DNA of 32,860 bases from Pseudomonadota bacterium (GTDB lineage: Bacteria; Pseudomonadota; Gammaproteobacteria; Steroidobacterales; Steroidobacteraceae), in contig JAGTSG010000038.1 in the NCBI GenBank assembly GCA_018261655.1, positions 1 through 32,860 of the forward strand, written 5' to 3'. The notes under the pieces were generated by a model, which saw only the letters and a program-made list of their open reading frames with translations, had not been told where the DNA came from and searched no databases. The translations under genes were made by a program, and so were the position numbers. This document shows, piece by piece, positions 1-8,409 of this stretch; position 1 is the stretch's first letter, and each line of letters begins with the position of its first letter.

Positions 1-317
1 TCCTCGGACCCTCCCCTGGCAAGCCCGACGCCCGGCGTCAGCAGCATTCGCAGGTCCAGGCCGCCGGCCGAGTGGCCGACGAAGTGCAGCTCACGCGCAC
101 GGAGACCGCCCGCTTCCAGCACCTGGCGCCGCAGCGCGTCCGCGCGCCGCCGGATCGACGACGTTGGCTGCGTCGCACAGCTGACGACACGAGCCTTGAT
201 GCCACGCCGCTCGAGCGCGCGAACGATCGCGCGTTCCACGTCCTCGAAGTAACTCACGGCCCCGGCGGCGGTGAAGCCGAAGAAACCCGGCACGAGGAAC
301 ACCACGCGTTCTCTCAT
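1..317 (-). CDS. Lipase-like alpha/beta hydrolase, N-terminal part (runs off window)
   Basis: The first 105 residues of a minus-strand gene are visible; the rest lies beyond the window edge. The protein begins MRERVVFLVPGFFGF, a typical first beta strand and oxyanion region of an alpha/beta hydrolase. Near residue 80 it shows HFVGHSAGG, the GxSxG nucleophile elbow with the catalytic serine. There is no signal peptide, so it is probably cytoplasmic. The ATG at 317 is preceded by GGAG at a good spacing. The substrate cannot be told; a triacylglycerol-lipase-like or PGAP1-like esterase is the nearest fit. The acid and histidine of the triad are outside the window. Confidence 0.75.
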   Translation of the reverse strand, partial: MRERVVFLVPGFFGFTAAGAVSYFEDVERAIVRALERRGIKARVVSCATQPTSSIRRRADALRRQVLEAGGLRARELHFVGHSAGGLDLRMLLTPGVGLARGGSE

Positions 318-353
318 GACGGGACTCCGCCCGAAGCTACCACTCCCGGGCTT

Positions 354-503
354 CTAGAGTGCGCGCCGACCCTGGATCACGTTCAGCAGGATCACGATGA
401 CCGCCAGCACCAGGAGAATGTGAATGAATCCCCCAAGGGTGTATGAGGTGACGAGACCCAGGAGCCACAAGACGACCAGGACGACAGCAATTGTCCAGAG
501 CAT
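354..503 (-). CDS. Lmo0937-type small membrane protein, 49 aa
   Basis: This is a 49-residue, almost wholly hydrophobic peptide. It begins MLWTIAVVLVVLWLLGLV, has a short polar turn (TSYTLGGFIH) and a second hydrophobic segment, and ends in a basic tail (QGRRAL). The two-helix pattern with the central GGFIH is that of the Lmo0937/DUF5670 family of short stress-associated membrane proteins, whose biochemical role is unknown. The start was chosen because AAGGAG lies 7 bases upstream of the ATG at 503. A longer in-frame extension to 683 has no such site and reads as low-quality sequence. It lies 36 bases downstream of the hydrolase start on the same strand. Confidence 0.85.
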   Translation of the reverse strand: MLWTIAVVLVVLWLLGLVTSYTLGGFIHILLVLAVIVILLNVIQGRRAL

Positions 504-843
504 GACTCTTCTCCTTGGTGCCGTGCCTGAATATCCTGCGCTCTTGCCTGCGAGCCGCACATGCGCACATTCCAGTCGGCAACCGACTGGAAGACGGCCG
601 CTGTGACGGGAACGGTTCGCGGGCGCAGGAAAGACGCATTCGAATTCCTGGTGATACCACCCGGCAGCGAGCACACGGAGCACGGCAGGTAGCGCACGGA
701 CGAGCTGGCCGCCGGGGTCCTCGAGACGGACTACCGGACGGAACCGCGCTCTGTACGCCTGCGCACAGACGGGCGGTGCCAGGACACGGACACTTCAGAT
801 GCGCTGGTAAGGCGCGTATCTGCAGTTCACCGGAGTGTCATGA
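504..843. other. Gene-free stretch between divergent genes
   Basis: This 340-base intergenic region lies between the small membrane protein (-) and the BON lipoprotein (+) and should hold the promoters of both. I see no clear -35/-10 pair, repeat or RNA gene. Open frames across it have no convincing start sites or recognisable protein sequence. Confidence 0.5.
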
Positions 844-1158
844 ATGAAGACGTCAAGAGTCCTGGGCGCAGGCATTACAGCGCTCCTCCTGATCACGTCA
901 GTCGGATGTGCATCCACGCGGACGCACGAGTCGACCGGGGAGTACATCGATGACAGCGTGATTACCGGCAAGGTCAAGGCCGCCATCATGGACGACTCGA
1001 GCCTGAAGTCCGCCGAAATCAACGTCGAGACATTCAAGGGCGTCGTTCAGCTGAGCGGCTTCGTGAACTCGACCGCGGACATCACCAGGGCAGTGCAGGT
1101 CGCACGGTCCGTCGACGGCGTGCAGGACGTCAAGAACAGCATGCAGCTCAAGAAATAG
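844..1158 (+). CDS. BON-domain lipoprotein (OsmY-like)
   Basis: This 104-residue protein has a lipoprotein signal peptide: a basic start (MKTSR), a hydrophobic stretch, and a lipobox ending in Cys22 (SVGC). Residues about 34-102 form one BON domain, recognisable from DDSVITGKVKAAIMDDSSLKSAEINVETFKGVVQLSGFVNS and the ending VDGVQDVKNSMQLKK. BON domains are thought to bind phospholipid and occur in periplasmic stress proteins such as OsmY. The residue after Cys is Ala, which fits outer-membrane retention. A GGAG lies 8 bases before the ATG. With the neighbouring Lmo0937-type peptide it looks like an envelope-stress pair, which is an inference. Confidence 0.88.
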   Translation: MKTSRVLGAGITALLLITSVGCASTRTHESTGEYIDDSVITGKVKAAIMDDSSLKSAEINVETFKGVVQLSGFVNSTADITRAVQVARSVDGVQDVKNSMQLKK

Positions 1159-1174
1159 CCGGTCGGACGGTCGT

Positions 1175-1240
1175 CGGGCGTTTCGCCCGGGCATGCCGTC
1201 GTGCAGGGCGCGGCGTCCGCACCACGGCACCATGCCCGGG
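1175..1240 (+). terminator. Stem-loop region between convergent genes
   Basis: Two structures overlap here. A short hairpin has the arms CGGGCG (1175-1180) and CGCCCG (1184-1189) around a TTT loop. A longer perfect 10-bp inverted repeat has CCCGGGCATG at 1186-1195 and CATGCCCGGG at 1231-1240. They lie 17 bases after the BON gene stop and before the convergent outer-membrane gene, as expected of terminators. There is no U-tract, so intrinsic termination is not certain. Confidence 0.45.
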
Positions 1241-1340
1241 CCCTTGCCGCTTGAAGCCCACCGCGCCCCCCACTTTGACCTCCATCCCCAGGGTCCTGGA
1301 GGCGGAAGCCACGACCCGGGTCGGGGCTGCGGGGGCGGCC

Positions 1341-2447
1341 TTACCGCCTCCTGTTCTCGCCGAACATCATCTCCACGGCAACGCCGCCTCCCAGGACGGG
1401 CTCACGCTGCTCCTCGAGTGACTCCCGCGGCCAGGTAACGCCGGAGCGCAGCTCGAGGAACAGCCACTCCCGGTCGAAGATGGTGCGGCGATAGATGACC
1501 CTCAAGCCGTAGTCGACGATGGGCACCTCGCGCTCGGACTCCGCGTTGATCCCCACCTGGTAGGACAGGGCGCGCCCGTTGCGGAGGTTCTGAAAGAGGG
1601 TAACGCTCGAGAAGCAGCGGACACCCTCGGTCTCCTGGGAAAACGTGCCGGACACCGTCCAGCGGGCCAGCAGCGCGTCGGTGAAGAGCCGTTCCAGGTC
1701 GAATCGTGTCGTAGCCCCGAAACCCTCCGGCTCCTCCCAGAACACCGTCTCCCTCAGCCGCAGGAGGTTGCGTTCAAACATGGGCACCGCAACGCGGTAC
1801 GTACCCTTGATGTACGGCCCAACGGGGGATTCGAGCGTGAGGCCGACGCCCACGTCGAAGTGCCCGGCACGCCGGCCTGGCTGGCTGTACCCCAGGCCGA
1901 GCAACACCGCGTCGTCGCCGGCGGCCCCGAACTGGCGCGGCAAGGCGTCGAAGTCGTCGCGCAGCTCGGTCACGTATTCATCCGGATCCAGCTTGCCGAC
2001 GAAGACGCTGTAGCGGTCGCTCAGTTTCGGCAACTGCATCTGCAGCCGGAACCGCACGCTCGGGTCCCATTGATCGCGCTCGTCCCACAGGGTGCCGACG
2101 GAGAGCCTGCCGTGGGTGGCCTGGTACTCATCGTCGAACCTGGCGCTGCCGAAAAAGCCGTCGAACCAGACCGCGGTGGAGCACATCGTCCGGTAAAGGC
2201 CCACGTGCATGCGATCGATCCATGCCGGACCGCTTGGCTTGTCGCCGCAGATCTCGCCGGGATCGACGATCGGAAACGCGGGCTCGATGGGGACCGGCAG
2301 CTCCTGGATCCATTCCAGCGGCGAAGCTGGCGCCGCAGGCGGTGCCGGCGCCTCACCCTCCTGCGCCCCGGCCGGCGAGCACAGGAGCATCGCGAATGCG
2401 CAGGCAGCCGCCGGCCGTGCCCACCACGCAACGAACATGCGGATCAT
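1341..2447 (-). CDS. Exported outer-membrane-like protein of unknown function
   Basis: I do not recognise the family. The protein of about 368 residues starts with a classical signal peptide (MIRMFVAWWARPAAACAFAMLLCSPAGAQ) with cleavage expected after AGA. A Pro/Ala-rich linker follows. The body has alternating aromatic/hydrophobic strands (HFDVGVGLTLESPVGPYIKGTYRVAVPMFE, LSYQVGINAESEREVPIVDYGLRVIYRRTIFDREWLFLELRSGVTW) typical of an outer-membrane beta-barrel. Near residues 65-90 there are two cysteines (EICGDKP, RTMCSTAVWFDGFFG) that could form a disulfide. The start at 2447 is preferred because it gives the signal peptide; the next ATG at 2438 is also possible. It converges on the BON lipoprotein gene. 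Confidence 0.7.
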   Translation of the reverse strand: MIRMFVAWWARPAAACAFAMLLCSPAGAQEGEAPAPPAAPASPLEWIQELPVPIEPAFPIVDPGEICGDKPSGPAWIDRMHVGLYRTMCSTAVWFDGFFGSARFDDEYQATHGRLSVGTLWDERDQWDPSVRFRLQMQLPKLSDRYSVFVGKLDPDEYVTELRDDFDALPRQFGAAGDDAVLLGLGYSQPGRRAGHFDVGVGLTLESPVGPYIKGTYRVAVPMFERNLLRLRETVFWEEPEGFGATTRFDLERLFTDALLARWTVSGTFSQETEGVRCFSSVTLFQNLRNGRALSYQVGINAESEREVPIVDYGLRVIYRRTIFDREWLFLELRSGVTWPRESLEEQREPVLGGGVAVEMMFGENRRR

Positions 2448-2653
2448 CGGACGTTCCCGCTCATCGCAGCCTCGAACGAATCGCACCCGGGTCAGACCGT
2501 CAGTGTCGGCCGTGTCGGTGAACGACACATGTCTCAGGCTAGAGGCGCGCGCCGCGCCGGTCTGTACGCTAACGAGCATAGGACGCCTGCGCCGGCGCGC
2601 TGGCGGCCACAGCGCCCGCCGCCACGATCGCCCTTGCCGTGCTAAATTGATTC

Positions 2654-4351
2654 ATGCCCGCTGAGGCCGCGGACAACCCTTCCCACTTCGAACGCTGGCG
2701 CAGCGCAACGCTCGCCCCGTTCCAGCACCGCGCGTTCGCGCTGTTCTGGTGGGCCTCGCTGGTCTCCTCCTTCGGCGGCATGATCCAGACGGTCGGCGCC
2801 TCGTGGCTCATGACCACGATCGCGCCGTCCGCCGACCAGGTCGCGCTGGTCCAGACCGCGGGTTCGCTGCCGTTCTTCTTCCTGTCGCTGCTGGCCGGCG
2901 CCCTGGCGGACACGCGCGACCGCCGCTCGATCATGCTGGTCTCGCAGCTGTTGACCGTCGTGGCTTCCGCGGCGCTCGCCGCGGTTGCGCTCGCCGGCCG
3001 CATCACGCCGTCGCTGCTGCTCTGGCTCACGTTCCTGATCGGCTGCGGCGGAGCCATGTTCGCGCCGGCCTGGCAGGCATCGATCGGCGACCAGGTGCCG
3101 CGCTCCCAGATCGCCCCGGCCGTCATGGCCAACGCGGTCGGCTTCAACGTCGCGCGCAGCGTCGGGCCCGCGCTCGGCGGCGTCATCGTCGCGGCGGTCG
3201 GCGCAGCGGCCGCGTTCATCATCAACACCGTGTCGTACCTGGGCATCATCGCCACGCTGCTGTGGTGGCGGCCGGAACGGCCGCGCAGCGAGCTGCCGCC
3301 CGAGCCCCTGGGCACCGCGATCGCCGCCGGCGTCCGCTATTTCAGCCTCTCGCCGCACCTCATCGCGATCATGGTGCGCTGCGTCCTGTACACGATCCCG
3401 ATCGCCGCCGCGCCGGCGCTGATGCCGATCGTGGCGCGCGACCTGCTCGGCGGCGGGGCTCCTACCTACGGCATCCTGCTGGGCGGCTTCGGGATCGGCG
3501 CCATGCTCGGGGCGCTCGCCAGCGCCACCCTGCGCAGCCGCTTCACCAGCGACGGGCTGCTGCGCGTACTGTCCGCCCTGGCCTGCGTCGCGATGGTCGC
3601 GATCGGCCAGAGCCGCTGGTTCACCGTGACGCTGCTGGCCCACGTGCTTGCGGGGTCCGTGTGGACGCTGGCCTTCGCCAACTTCAACATCGCGGTGCAG
3701 CTTTCCTCTCCCCGCTGGGTGACCGGGCGGATGCTGGCGACCTACCAGACGCTCGCTTTTGCCGCCATCGCGCTCGGCAGCTGGTGGTGGGGCGAGCTCG
3801 CCAGCGACCAGGGCGTGCGCGAGTCGCTGACGATCGCCGGCATCGCGTCGCTGGTGTCACTGGCGGCCGCACGCTGGCTGCCGGTCTCGGTGGAGAAGCT
3901 CGGCTCGCTGGACCCGCGCATCCGGGGCGAGGTCAGCCCGCCCAGCGTCGAGATCCATCCGGCCTCAGGCCCGATCGTGGTCACCATCGAATACCGCGTC
4001 CCTGCCGAGAACGCAGTGGAGTTCGTGGCGGTGATCAACGATCTCGGGCGGCTCCGGCGCCGCGATGGCGCGCGTGCCTGGTCCATCTCCCAGGACATCG
4101 ACGAGCTCGACCGCTGGGTCGAGCGCTTCGAGAGCCCGACTTGGATGGATTACCTGCGCTGGCGGACCCGGCCGACCGAGTCCGACCAGATCGTGCGCGG
4201 GCGCGTCGCCCAGCTGATCGTCGGCGAGCACGGCAGCGTGCGCCGGCTCGTTGCGCGTCCGCCCGGCGCCGATCCCCTCGGCGCGCCGCCTGCGTCCGAG
4301 CCGGCGGTCACCGGCGTGGAGCGCGGCCTGCACGGCGACCTCACCTCCTGA
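2654..4351 (+). CDS. MFS_3-family transporter (EntS-like) with C-terminal ABM-like domain
   Basis: This 565-residue protein has about 12 membrane helices in residues 20-420. It fits the MFS_3/transmembrane secretion effector family, which includes enterobactin exporter EntS: FALFWWASLVSSFGGMIQTVGASW, the DTRDRR loop after helix 2, and FAPAWQASIGDQVPRSQ. The last 130 residues (from IVVTIEYRVPAENAVEFVAVI) are a soluble ferredoxin-like domain resembling antibiotic-biosynthesis monooxygenase (ABM) folds. That tail is usual for many members, so the fusion is not novel. The substrate is unknown. No Shine-Dalgarno precedes the ATG, and a TAAATT sits only 6 bases upstream, so a leaderless message is possible. 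Confidence 0.85.
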   Translation: MPAEAADNPSHFERWRSATLAPFQHRAFALFWWASLVSSFGGMIQTVGASWLMTTIAPSADQVALVQTAGSLPFFFLSLLAGALADTRDRRSIMLVSQLLTVVASAALAAVALAGRITPSLLLWLTFLIGCGGAMFAPAWQASIGDQVPRSQIAPAVMANAVGFNVARSVGPALGGVIVAAVGAAAAFIINTVSYLGIIATLLWWRPERPRSELPPEPLGTAIAAGVRYFSLSPHLIAIMVRCVLYTIPIAAAPALMPIVARDLLGGGAPTYGILLGGFGIGAMLGALASATLRSRFTSDGLLRVLSALACVAMVAIGQSRWFTVTLLAHVLAGSVWTLAFANFNIAVQLSSPRWVTGRMLATYQTLAFAAIALGSWWWGELASDQGVRESLTIAGIASLVSLAAARWLPVSVEKLGSLDPRIRGEVSPPSVEIHPASGPIVVTIEYRVPAENAVEFVAVINDLGRLRRRDGARAWSISQDIDELDRWVERFESPTWMDYLRWRTRPTESDQIVRGRVAQLIVGEHGSVRRLVARPPGADPLGAPPASEPAVTGVERGLHGDLTS

Positions 4352-4378
4352 ATCAAAGCCAGCCCCTGGGTTCCGGTG

Positions 4379-4523
4379 ATGCCCATCGGCCGTCGCAAGT
4401 TCCTCATCGGCGTCGCCCTGGCGGGCGCCACGTCGCTGCTGCCGCGGAGCCGGCGTGCACCAGGTTCTGCCGTGCTACCGGACGCTGCACGAGCTCGAGC
4501 AGCAGCTGGCCCGCCAGGTCTGA
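4379..4523 (+). pseudogene. Remnant of a Tat-signal protein gene
   Basis: Starting at 4379, one frame encodes MPIGRRKFLIGVALAGATSLLP, a textbook twin-arginine signal (RRKFL plus a hydrophobic stretch). It then degenerates. In a different frame the sequence reads HQVLPCYRTLHELEQQLARQV and stops at 4521-4523; this looks like a genuine alpha-helical C-terminus. The leader and the tail are therefore out of frame and very close together, as if the body of a secreted gene had been deleted. It is squeezed between the MFS_3 gene and the convergent dehydroquinase. The parent family cannot be named. Confidence 0.45.
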
Positions 4524-4541
4524 GGGCTGGACCGGCGCGCG

Positions 4542-5324
4542 TCACTTCCCCGGGCAGGCGCGCTGCAGGGTATCGAGCATGGCGCGCAGTTCCTCGATCG
4601 GCACCTGCCCGGGCGCGGAACTGGCCCTGCCGACGGCAAACGTCACCGTCGAACCGAACATCCAGCCGGCCACGCGGCTCAGCACGCCGTAGGCGCCCAT
4701 GGACATGCTGATCAACGGCATCGCGAGCGTGCGGCTCGCCCGGTGGGTGGCACCGAGCAGCGTCAGCACGTCGTCGACGTCGCGTGGCATCACCGCGACC
4801 TTGGCGACGTCGCCGCCGAGCTCGCGCGCCTCGGCGAACTTCGCGTACAGGGCCTCGTCGCCCGGGGTCTCGTTGAAGTTGTGGTACGACAGGATGAGCC
4901 GGGTGCCGCTGGACCGCGCAGCAGCGCGCACCCGCTCGAGTTGCCCGCGCGGTGCGCTCATCTCGAAATCGATGAGTCCCATCGAACCCGTTTCGCACAC
5001 GGCGACACACAGGTCGGCGACCTGTTCGTCGCCCAGCGGCACCGGCTGGCCGCCTTCGCGTGTCGAACGGATGGTGAAGATCAGGGGGATCGCGCCCGCC
5101 CGGGCGGCCAGGCGGCGCGACAGCTCGCAGACCTGCGCCACGTCTTCGAGTCCCGCGTAGAAGTCGGCCCGCCACTCGATGAGGTCCGGCCGCTTTTCCA
5201 GGACGACGTCGAGCTCGGGGAACAGCTCGTCGCGGGTGCGCGCGACGAGCGGCGTGCAGATGAGCGGCTCGCGACCGTCGCCGATGATGCGGCCGCGGAT
5301 CTCCATTGCCCTGCTCATCGTCAT
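4542..5324 (-). CDS. aroD: Type I 3-dehydroquinate dehydratase
   Basis: This 260-residue class I enzyme dehydrates 3-dehydroquinate to 3-dehydroshikimate through a Schiff base. All hallmarks are present: EWRAD at 50-54, IFTIRSTREGG at 83-92, the catalytic His148 in LSYHNFNETP, the Schiff-base lysine in VAKVAVM (Lys175), the substrate arginine in LSRVAG (217) and Gln240 in APGQVP. It is cytoplasmic. The ATG at 5324 has AGGAG 9 bases upstream. It follows the AEC transporter on the same strand with a 78-base gap and lies in an island with QuiC, so a catabolic (quinate/shikimate breakdown) role is more likely than aromatic biosynthesis. A biosynthetic role cannot be excluded without seeing the rest of the genome. 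Confidence 0.93.
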   Translation of the reverse strand: MTMSRAMEIRGRIIGDGREPLICTPLVARTRDELFPELDVVLEKRPDLIEWRADFYAGLEDVAQVCELSRRLAARAGAIPLIFTIRSTREGGQPVPLGDEQVADLCVAVCETGSMGLIDFEMSAPRGQLERVRAAARSSGTRLILSYHNFNETPGDEALYAKFAEARELGGDVAKVAVMPRDVDDVLTLLGATHRASRTLAMPLISMSMGAYGVLSRVAGWMFGSTVTFAVGRASSAPGQVPIEELRAMLDTLQRACPGK

Positions 5325-5402
5325 GCCACCGGACTCCTGCGCTGCCGGTGCAGTCTAGCCGACGGCCCGGGGGATCCCCAATGTGCAGGCGCGGGGCCGC
5401 GC

Positions 5403-6359
5403 TCACGGCAGGTGGCCGGCAGACCACCACAGCAGCAGGTTGAGGGTCAGGACCGAGCCGGCGGTCGTCGACAGCAGCGCCGTCGCCGCGACGTCCTGCT
5501 GTCCGAACCGCTGGGCGATCACGGGATACATCGACATCACCGGCATGGCGGCCATCAGGACCGCTGCCAGCCGCAGTTCAGGCTCCAGCGTGCCCAGGCC
5601 GGTCGTCGAGACGATCGCCAGGGCCAGCCAGACTGCCAGGGGATGGACCGCGAGCTTGGCCGCAGCCATCAGGCCCACCTCGCGGAGCAGCCGCCCGAGG
5701 TGAATGCACGCCAGCGTTCCCCCAACGAAGAACAGGGAAAGAAAGGCGCTGGCGCGCCCGATCAGGTCGACGGTCCGGTCGAGGACCGGCGGGAGGTCCA
5801 GTTCCAGCAACGAGACGGCGACGCCCGCCAGCAGCCCGATGATCAACGGCCTCGACAGGACGCGCCGGAGGGACCTGGCAACCAGCCCGAGGCCGCCGGT
5901 AGCGGGTTCGCGTCCGCTTTCGGCCAGCAACAGGAACAGGGGCATCACCACCAGGTTCTCGACGATGACATTGATGGCCAGGGCGGTCCCGGCGACCTTG
6001 GGCAGCGCCACGAGCAGCACGGGAAACCCGATGAAGGCGCTGTTCGACGACACCGAGCCCATGGCGTAACAGGCGCTGGCCGCCCTGTCGCGCCTTCCGG
6101 CGTGGCGCGCCAGCACGAAAACCAGGCCGCCGACCATGAGCGAGGCGGCGGAGTATCCCAGCAGGTAGGGGGCACTCAGGACGTCGCCGATGTGCCGGTC
6201 CGCGAGCGAGCCGAAGACCATGGCGGGCAGCGCAAAGTCGACCGCCAGCGTGCCGAGCGCGCTGACGGCCTTTGGCGAGAACGCGCCCGCGCGCACGGCC
6301 AGGTAGCCGACCAGGATGGTGAGGTAGACCGGGCCGGTGATGACGAACACGTCAGGCAT
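5403..6359 (-). CDS. AEC-family transporter
   Basis: This 318-residue membrane protein has about ten hydrophobic segments in two halves, as in the auxin efflux carrier/malate permease (AEC, PF03547) family. Typical stretches are VYLTILVGYLAVRAGAFSPKAVSALGTLAVDFALPAMVFGSLA near the N-terminus, the central SSNSAFIGFPVLLVALP, and AAVLMAAMPVMSMYPVIAQRFGQ in the second half. Known members move organic anions such as malate. The location directly before aroD on the same strand, and opposite the TIM-barrel operon, suggests a carboxylate such as quinate, shikimate or a product, but this is inference. The intergenic region upstream holds one of the shared palindromes at 6467-6480. Confidence 0.88.
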   Translation of the reverse strand: MPDVFVITGPVYLTILVGYLAVRAGAFSPKAVSALGTLAVDFALPAMVFGSLADRHIGDVLSAPYLLGYSAASLMVGGLVFVLARHAGRRDRAASACYAMGSVSSNSAFIGFPVLLVALPKVAGTALAINVIVENLVVMPLFLLLAESGREPATGGLGLVARSLRRVLSRPLIIGLLAGVAVSLLELDLPPVLDRTVDLIGRASAFLSLFFVGGTLACIHLGRLLREVGLMAAAKLAVHPLAVWLALAIVSTTGLGTLEPELRLAAVLMAAMPVMSMYPVIAQRFGQQDVAATALLSTTAGSVLTLNLLLWWSAGHLP

Positions 6360-6436
6360 GGGCGGAGCCTGCCGGGCGACGAGCCTTCATCGGGACCATG
6401 GTGCCGTTCATGAGCCGGTAGCCGGTTGGCCGCGCG

Positions 6437-6482
6437 TTGACCTGCCGCTGCGAAGGCTGGTAGTGTACTATCTGGTCCGTAC
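6437..6482 (+). promoter_or_regulatory. Divergent promoter region with shared operator (copy a)
   Basis: The palindromic island operator lies at 6467-6480. Read on the minus strand it is ACGGACCAGATAGT, inside GTAC...GTAC ends at 6465-6482. It matches ACG-N-ACYAGT-N-MGT at all but one fixed position. On the plus strand a TTGACC (6437-6442) is 18 bases from TAGTGT (6461-6466), a plausible promoter for the TIM-barrel gene at 6563. On the minus strand TACACT (6462-6467) could serve the AEC transporter. One regulator site could thus control both directions. Confidence 0.55.
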
Positions 6483-6562
6483 AACCGCACGAGTCTCCGG
6501 CGGGCGGCCAGCAGGCGGGTACACCGGTCCGCTACACCTGCCGCCAGCCAGGGAGCCACCGC

Positions 6563-7435
6563 ATGAAGCACCGCTACTCGCTCGCGCACCTCTCGGCCCT
6601 GATGTTGCCCCCGCCCGACCTGATCGAGGTCGCGGCCCGGGCCGGCTACGACTTCGTGGGCCTGAGGACGAACCGGGTGACGACCGACGAGCCGCTGTAT
6701 GCGCTGACGGACGACCGGCAACTGATGCGCGAGACCAAGGCGCGGCTGACCGGGACCGGCGTGCGCGTGCTCGACATCGAGCTCGCGCGGATGGGCCCGG
6801 AACAGGACGCCCGCAGCTACCTGCCGCTGCTCGAGGTCGCTGCCGAGCTCGATGCCAGGGACGTGATCGGGCAGCTCCCGGATCCCGACCGGGCACGCGC
6901 GACGGAACGATTCGCCGAGCTGTGCGACCTCGGCAGGCCGCTGGGAATCCACATCAACCTGGAATTCCCGTCGTGGACCGAGACACCGGACCTCGCCACG
7001 GCCACGGAGGTCCTCGAGGCAGTGAACCGGCCCAACGCCGGCATCCTGGTCGACATGCTCCACTTCGGCCGGTCGGGATCCAGCCTCGAGCAGCTTTCGC
7101 GTCTCCCGCGCCACTGGTTCCGCTATGCGCACCTGTGCGACGCACCCGCCGAGGCGCCGGCCGACAAGCGTGGGCTGATCCACGCCGCCCGCTGTGAGCG
7201 CCTGTTCCCGGGCGAAGGCGGCCTCGGCGTGCGCGAGATCCTCGCCTGCATGCCCGACGACATTCCGTATGCGCTCGAGATCCCGCGGCTGTCACTGGCG
7301 CGAGTCCTCGGCATCGAGGAATATGTCCGGGTGGCGCTCGACGCCACGCGCCGGCACCTCGACGGCTGGACCGGTCCTCGCCCGGACGGCGGTGACCGGC
7401 GGTCCCCAGTTGCACACCCGGGCTTCACGCCGTGA
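6563..7435 (+). CDS. Sugar phosphate isomerase/epimerase-like TIM barrel
   Basis: This 290-residue protein belongs to the AP_endonuc_2 (xylose isomerase-like TIM barrel, PF01261) superfamily. It shows LIEVAARAGYDFVGLR at residues 20-35, the metal-ligand-type strand LGIHINLEFPSW near 132 with Glu, ILVDMLHFGRSG near 160 with Asp and His, and YAHLCDAP near 193 with His. The family includes inosose dehydratase IolE, dehydroshikimate dehydratase and various epimerases, so the exact reaction is open. It probably uses a divalent metal. AGGGAG is 8 bases before the ATG. Its stop overlaps the start of the HMGL-like gene by four bases, so the two are translationally coupled and probably act on the same substrate. 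Confidence 0.85.
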   Translation: MKHRYSLAHLSALMLPPPDLIEVAARAGYDFVGLRTNRVTTDEPLYALTDDRQLMRETKARLTGTGVRVLDIELARMGPEQDARSYLPLLEVAAELDARDVIGQLPDPDRARATERFAELCDLGRPLGIHINLEFPSWTETPDLATATEVLEAVNRPNAGILVDMLHFGRSGSSLEQLSRLPRHWFRYAHLCDAPAEAPADKRGLIHAARCERLFPGEGGLGVREILACMPDDIPYALEIPRLSLARVLGIEEYVRVALDATRRHLDGWTGPRPDGGDRRSPVAHPGFTP

Positions 7436-8409
7436 CGTCCAACGTGACTCAACCCGCCACTCGCGCCGAAATCGACGTGTGTGTCAGCGAAGTGGGCCCC
7501 CGCGACGGCCTGCAGAGCATCCAGCGCACGATGCCCACCGAGGCCAAGATCCGCTGGATCGAGGCGCTTGCCGCGGCCGGCCTGCGGGAGATCGAGGTCG
7601 GCTCCTTCGTGTCGGCGAAGCGGCTGCCGCAGATGGCCGACGCAGCCGACGTGGTCCGCGCGGCATGCCGCATACCGGGCCTCGAGGTCCTGGCGCTGGC
7701 ACCCAACGCCAGGTACGCGGCGCTCGCGATGGCTGCGGGCGTGCATCGCGTCACCATGCCCGTCTCCGCTTCGCGGTCGCACAGCCAGCGGAACGTCAAC
7801 ATGACGCCCGAAGAGGCGGTCGAGCAGGTGCGCCAGGCCTGCGCGCACCGGGATCAGTCCGGCAGCGCGCGCCGACAGGCCGTCGAAGTCGGCATCTCGA
7901 CGGCCTTCGGCTGCACGATCGAGGGGCCCGTCCCGGAGGACTGGGTCATGGAGCTGGCCGTCCGCCTGGCTGAGGCCGGGGCAGACAGCATCGGCCTGTC
8001 GGATGGCTCGGGTTACGCCAATCCCGCCCAGGTCAGGCGGATGTTCACGCGGCTGCGCCGTGAAATCGGCGACCTGGCCGGCGCCGCCCACCTGCACAAC
8101 ACGCGCGGGCAGGGACTGGCCAACGTCGTCGCGGCGCTCGATGCGGGCGTCACGACCTTCGACGCGTCGCAGGCGGGGCTGGGCGGTTGCCCCTATGCGC
8201 CAGGCGCGACCGGCAACATCGTGACGGAAGACCTCGTGTTCCTGCTGGAAAGCATGGGCCTGAGGACCGGCGTCGACATCGGACGCCTGCTCGAGGCGCG
8301 CAAGGTCCTGGCCGACGCGTTGCCCGGTGAACCGCTGTACGGCTACGTCGCGGAGGCAGGCCTGCCGAAGGGATTCCGGCCGGCGTCGGAACAGCGGGAC
8401 GCTGGCTAG
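7432..8409 (+). CDS. HMG-CoA-lyase-like enzyme
   Basis: This 325-residue protein of the HMGL-like family (PF00682) is close to hydroxymethylglutaryl-CoA lyases. It has the signature EVGPRDGLQ near residue 20 (catalytic Arg-Asp), the His-x-His metal motif in AAHLHNTRGQGLAN near 222, and the lyase cysteine in GLGGCPYAPGATGN near 251. HMG-CoA lyase splits HMG-CoA into acetoacetate and acetyl-CoA. In this setting it may instead cleave a related 3-hydroxy-3-carboxyacyl compound from the pathway. The GTG start overlaps the TGA of the TIM-barrel gene (GTGA). Its TAG stop overlaps the stop of the convergent quiC gene within CTAG. Confidence 0.85.
   Translation: MTSNVTQPATRAEIDVCVSEVGPRDGLQSIQRTMPTEAKIRWIEALAAAGLREIEVGSFVSAKRLPQMADAADVVRAACRIPGLEVLALAPNARYAALAMAAGVHRVTMPVSASRSHSQRNVNMTPEEAVEQVRQACAHRDQSGSARRQAVEVGISTAFGCTIEGPVPEDWVMELAVRLAEAGADSIGLSDGSGYANPAQVRRMFTRLRREIGDLAGAAHLHNTRGQGLANVVAALDAGVTTFDASQAGLGGCPYAPGATGNIVTEDLVFLLESMGLRTGVDIGRLLEARKVLADALPGEPLYGYVAEAGLPKGFRPASEQRDAG

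Noticed and set aside
3970-4351. Soluble tail of the MFS_3 exporter as a novel fusion
   Set aside because: An ABM-like C-terminal domain is common in this transporter family.
2749-4692. Open frame of 647 codons on the plus strand
   Set aside because: It is an out-of-frame Arg/Ala-rich reading of the MFS_3 gene that also runs through the aroD antisense.
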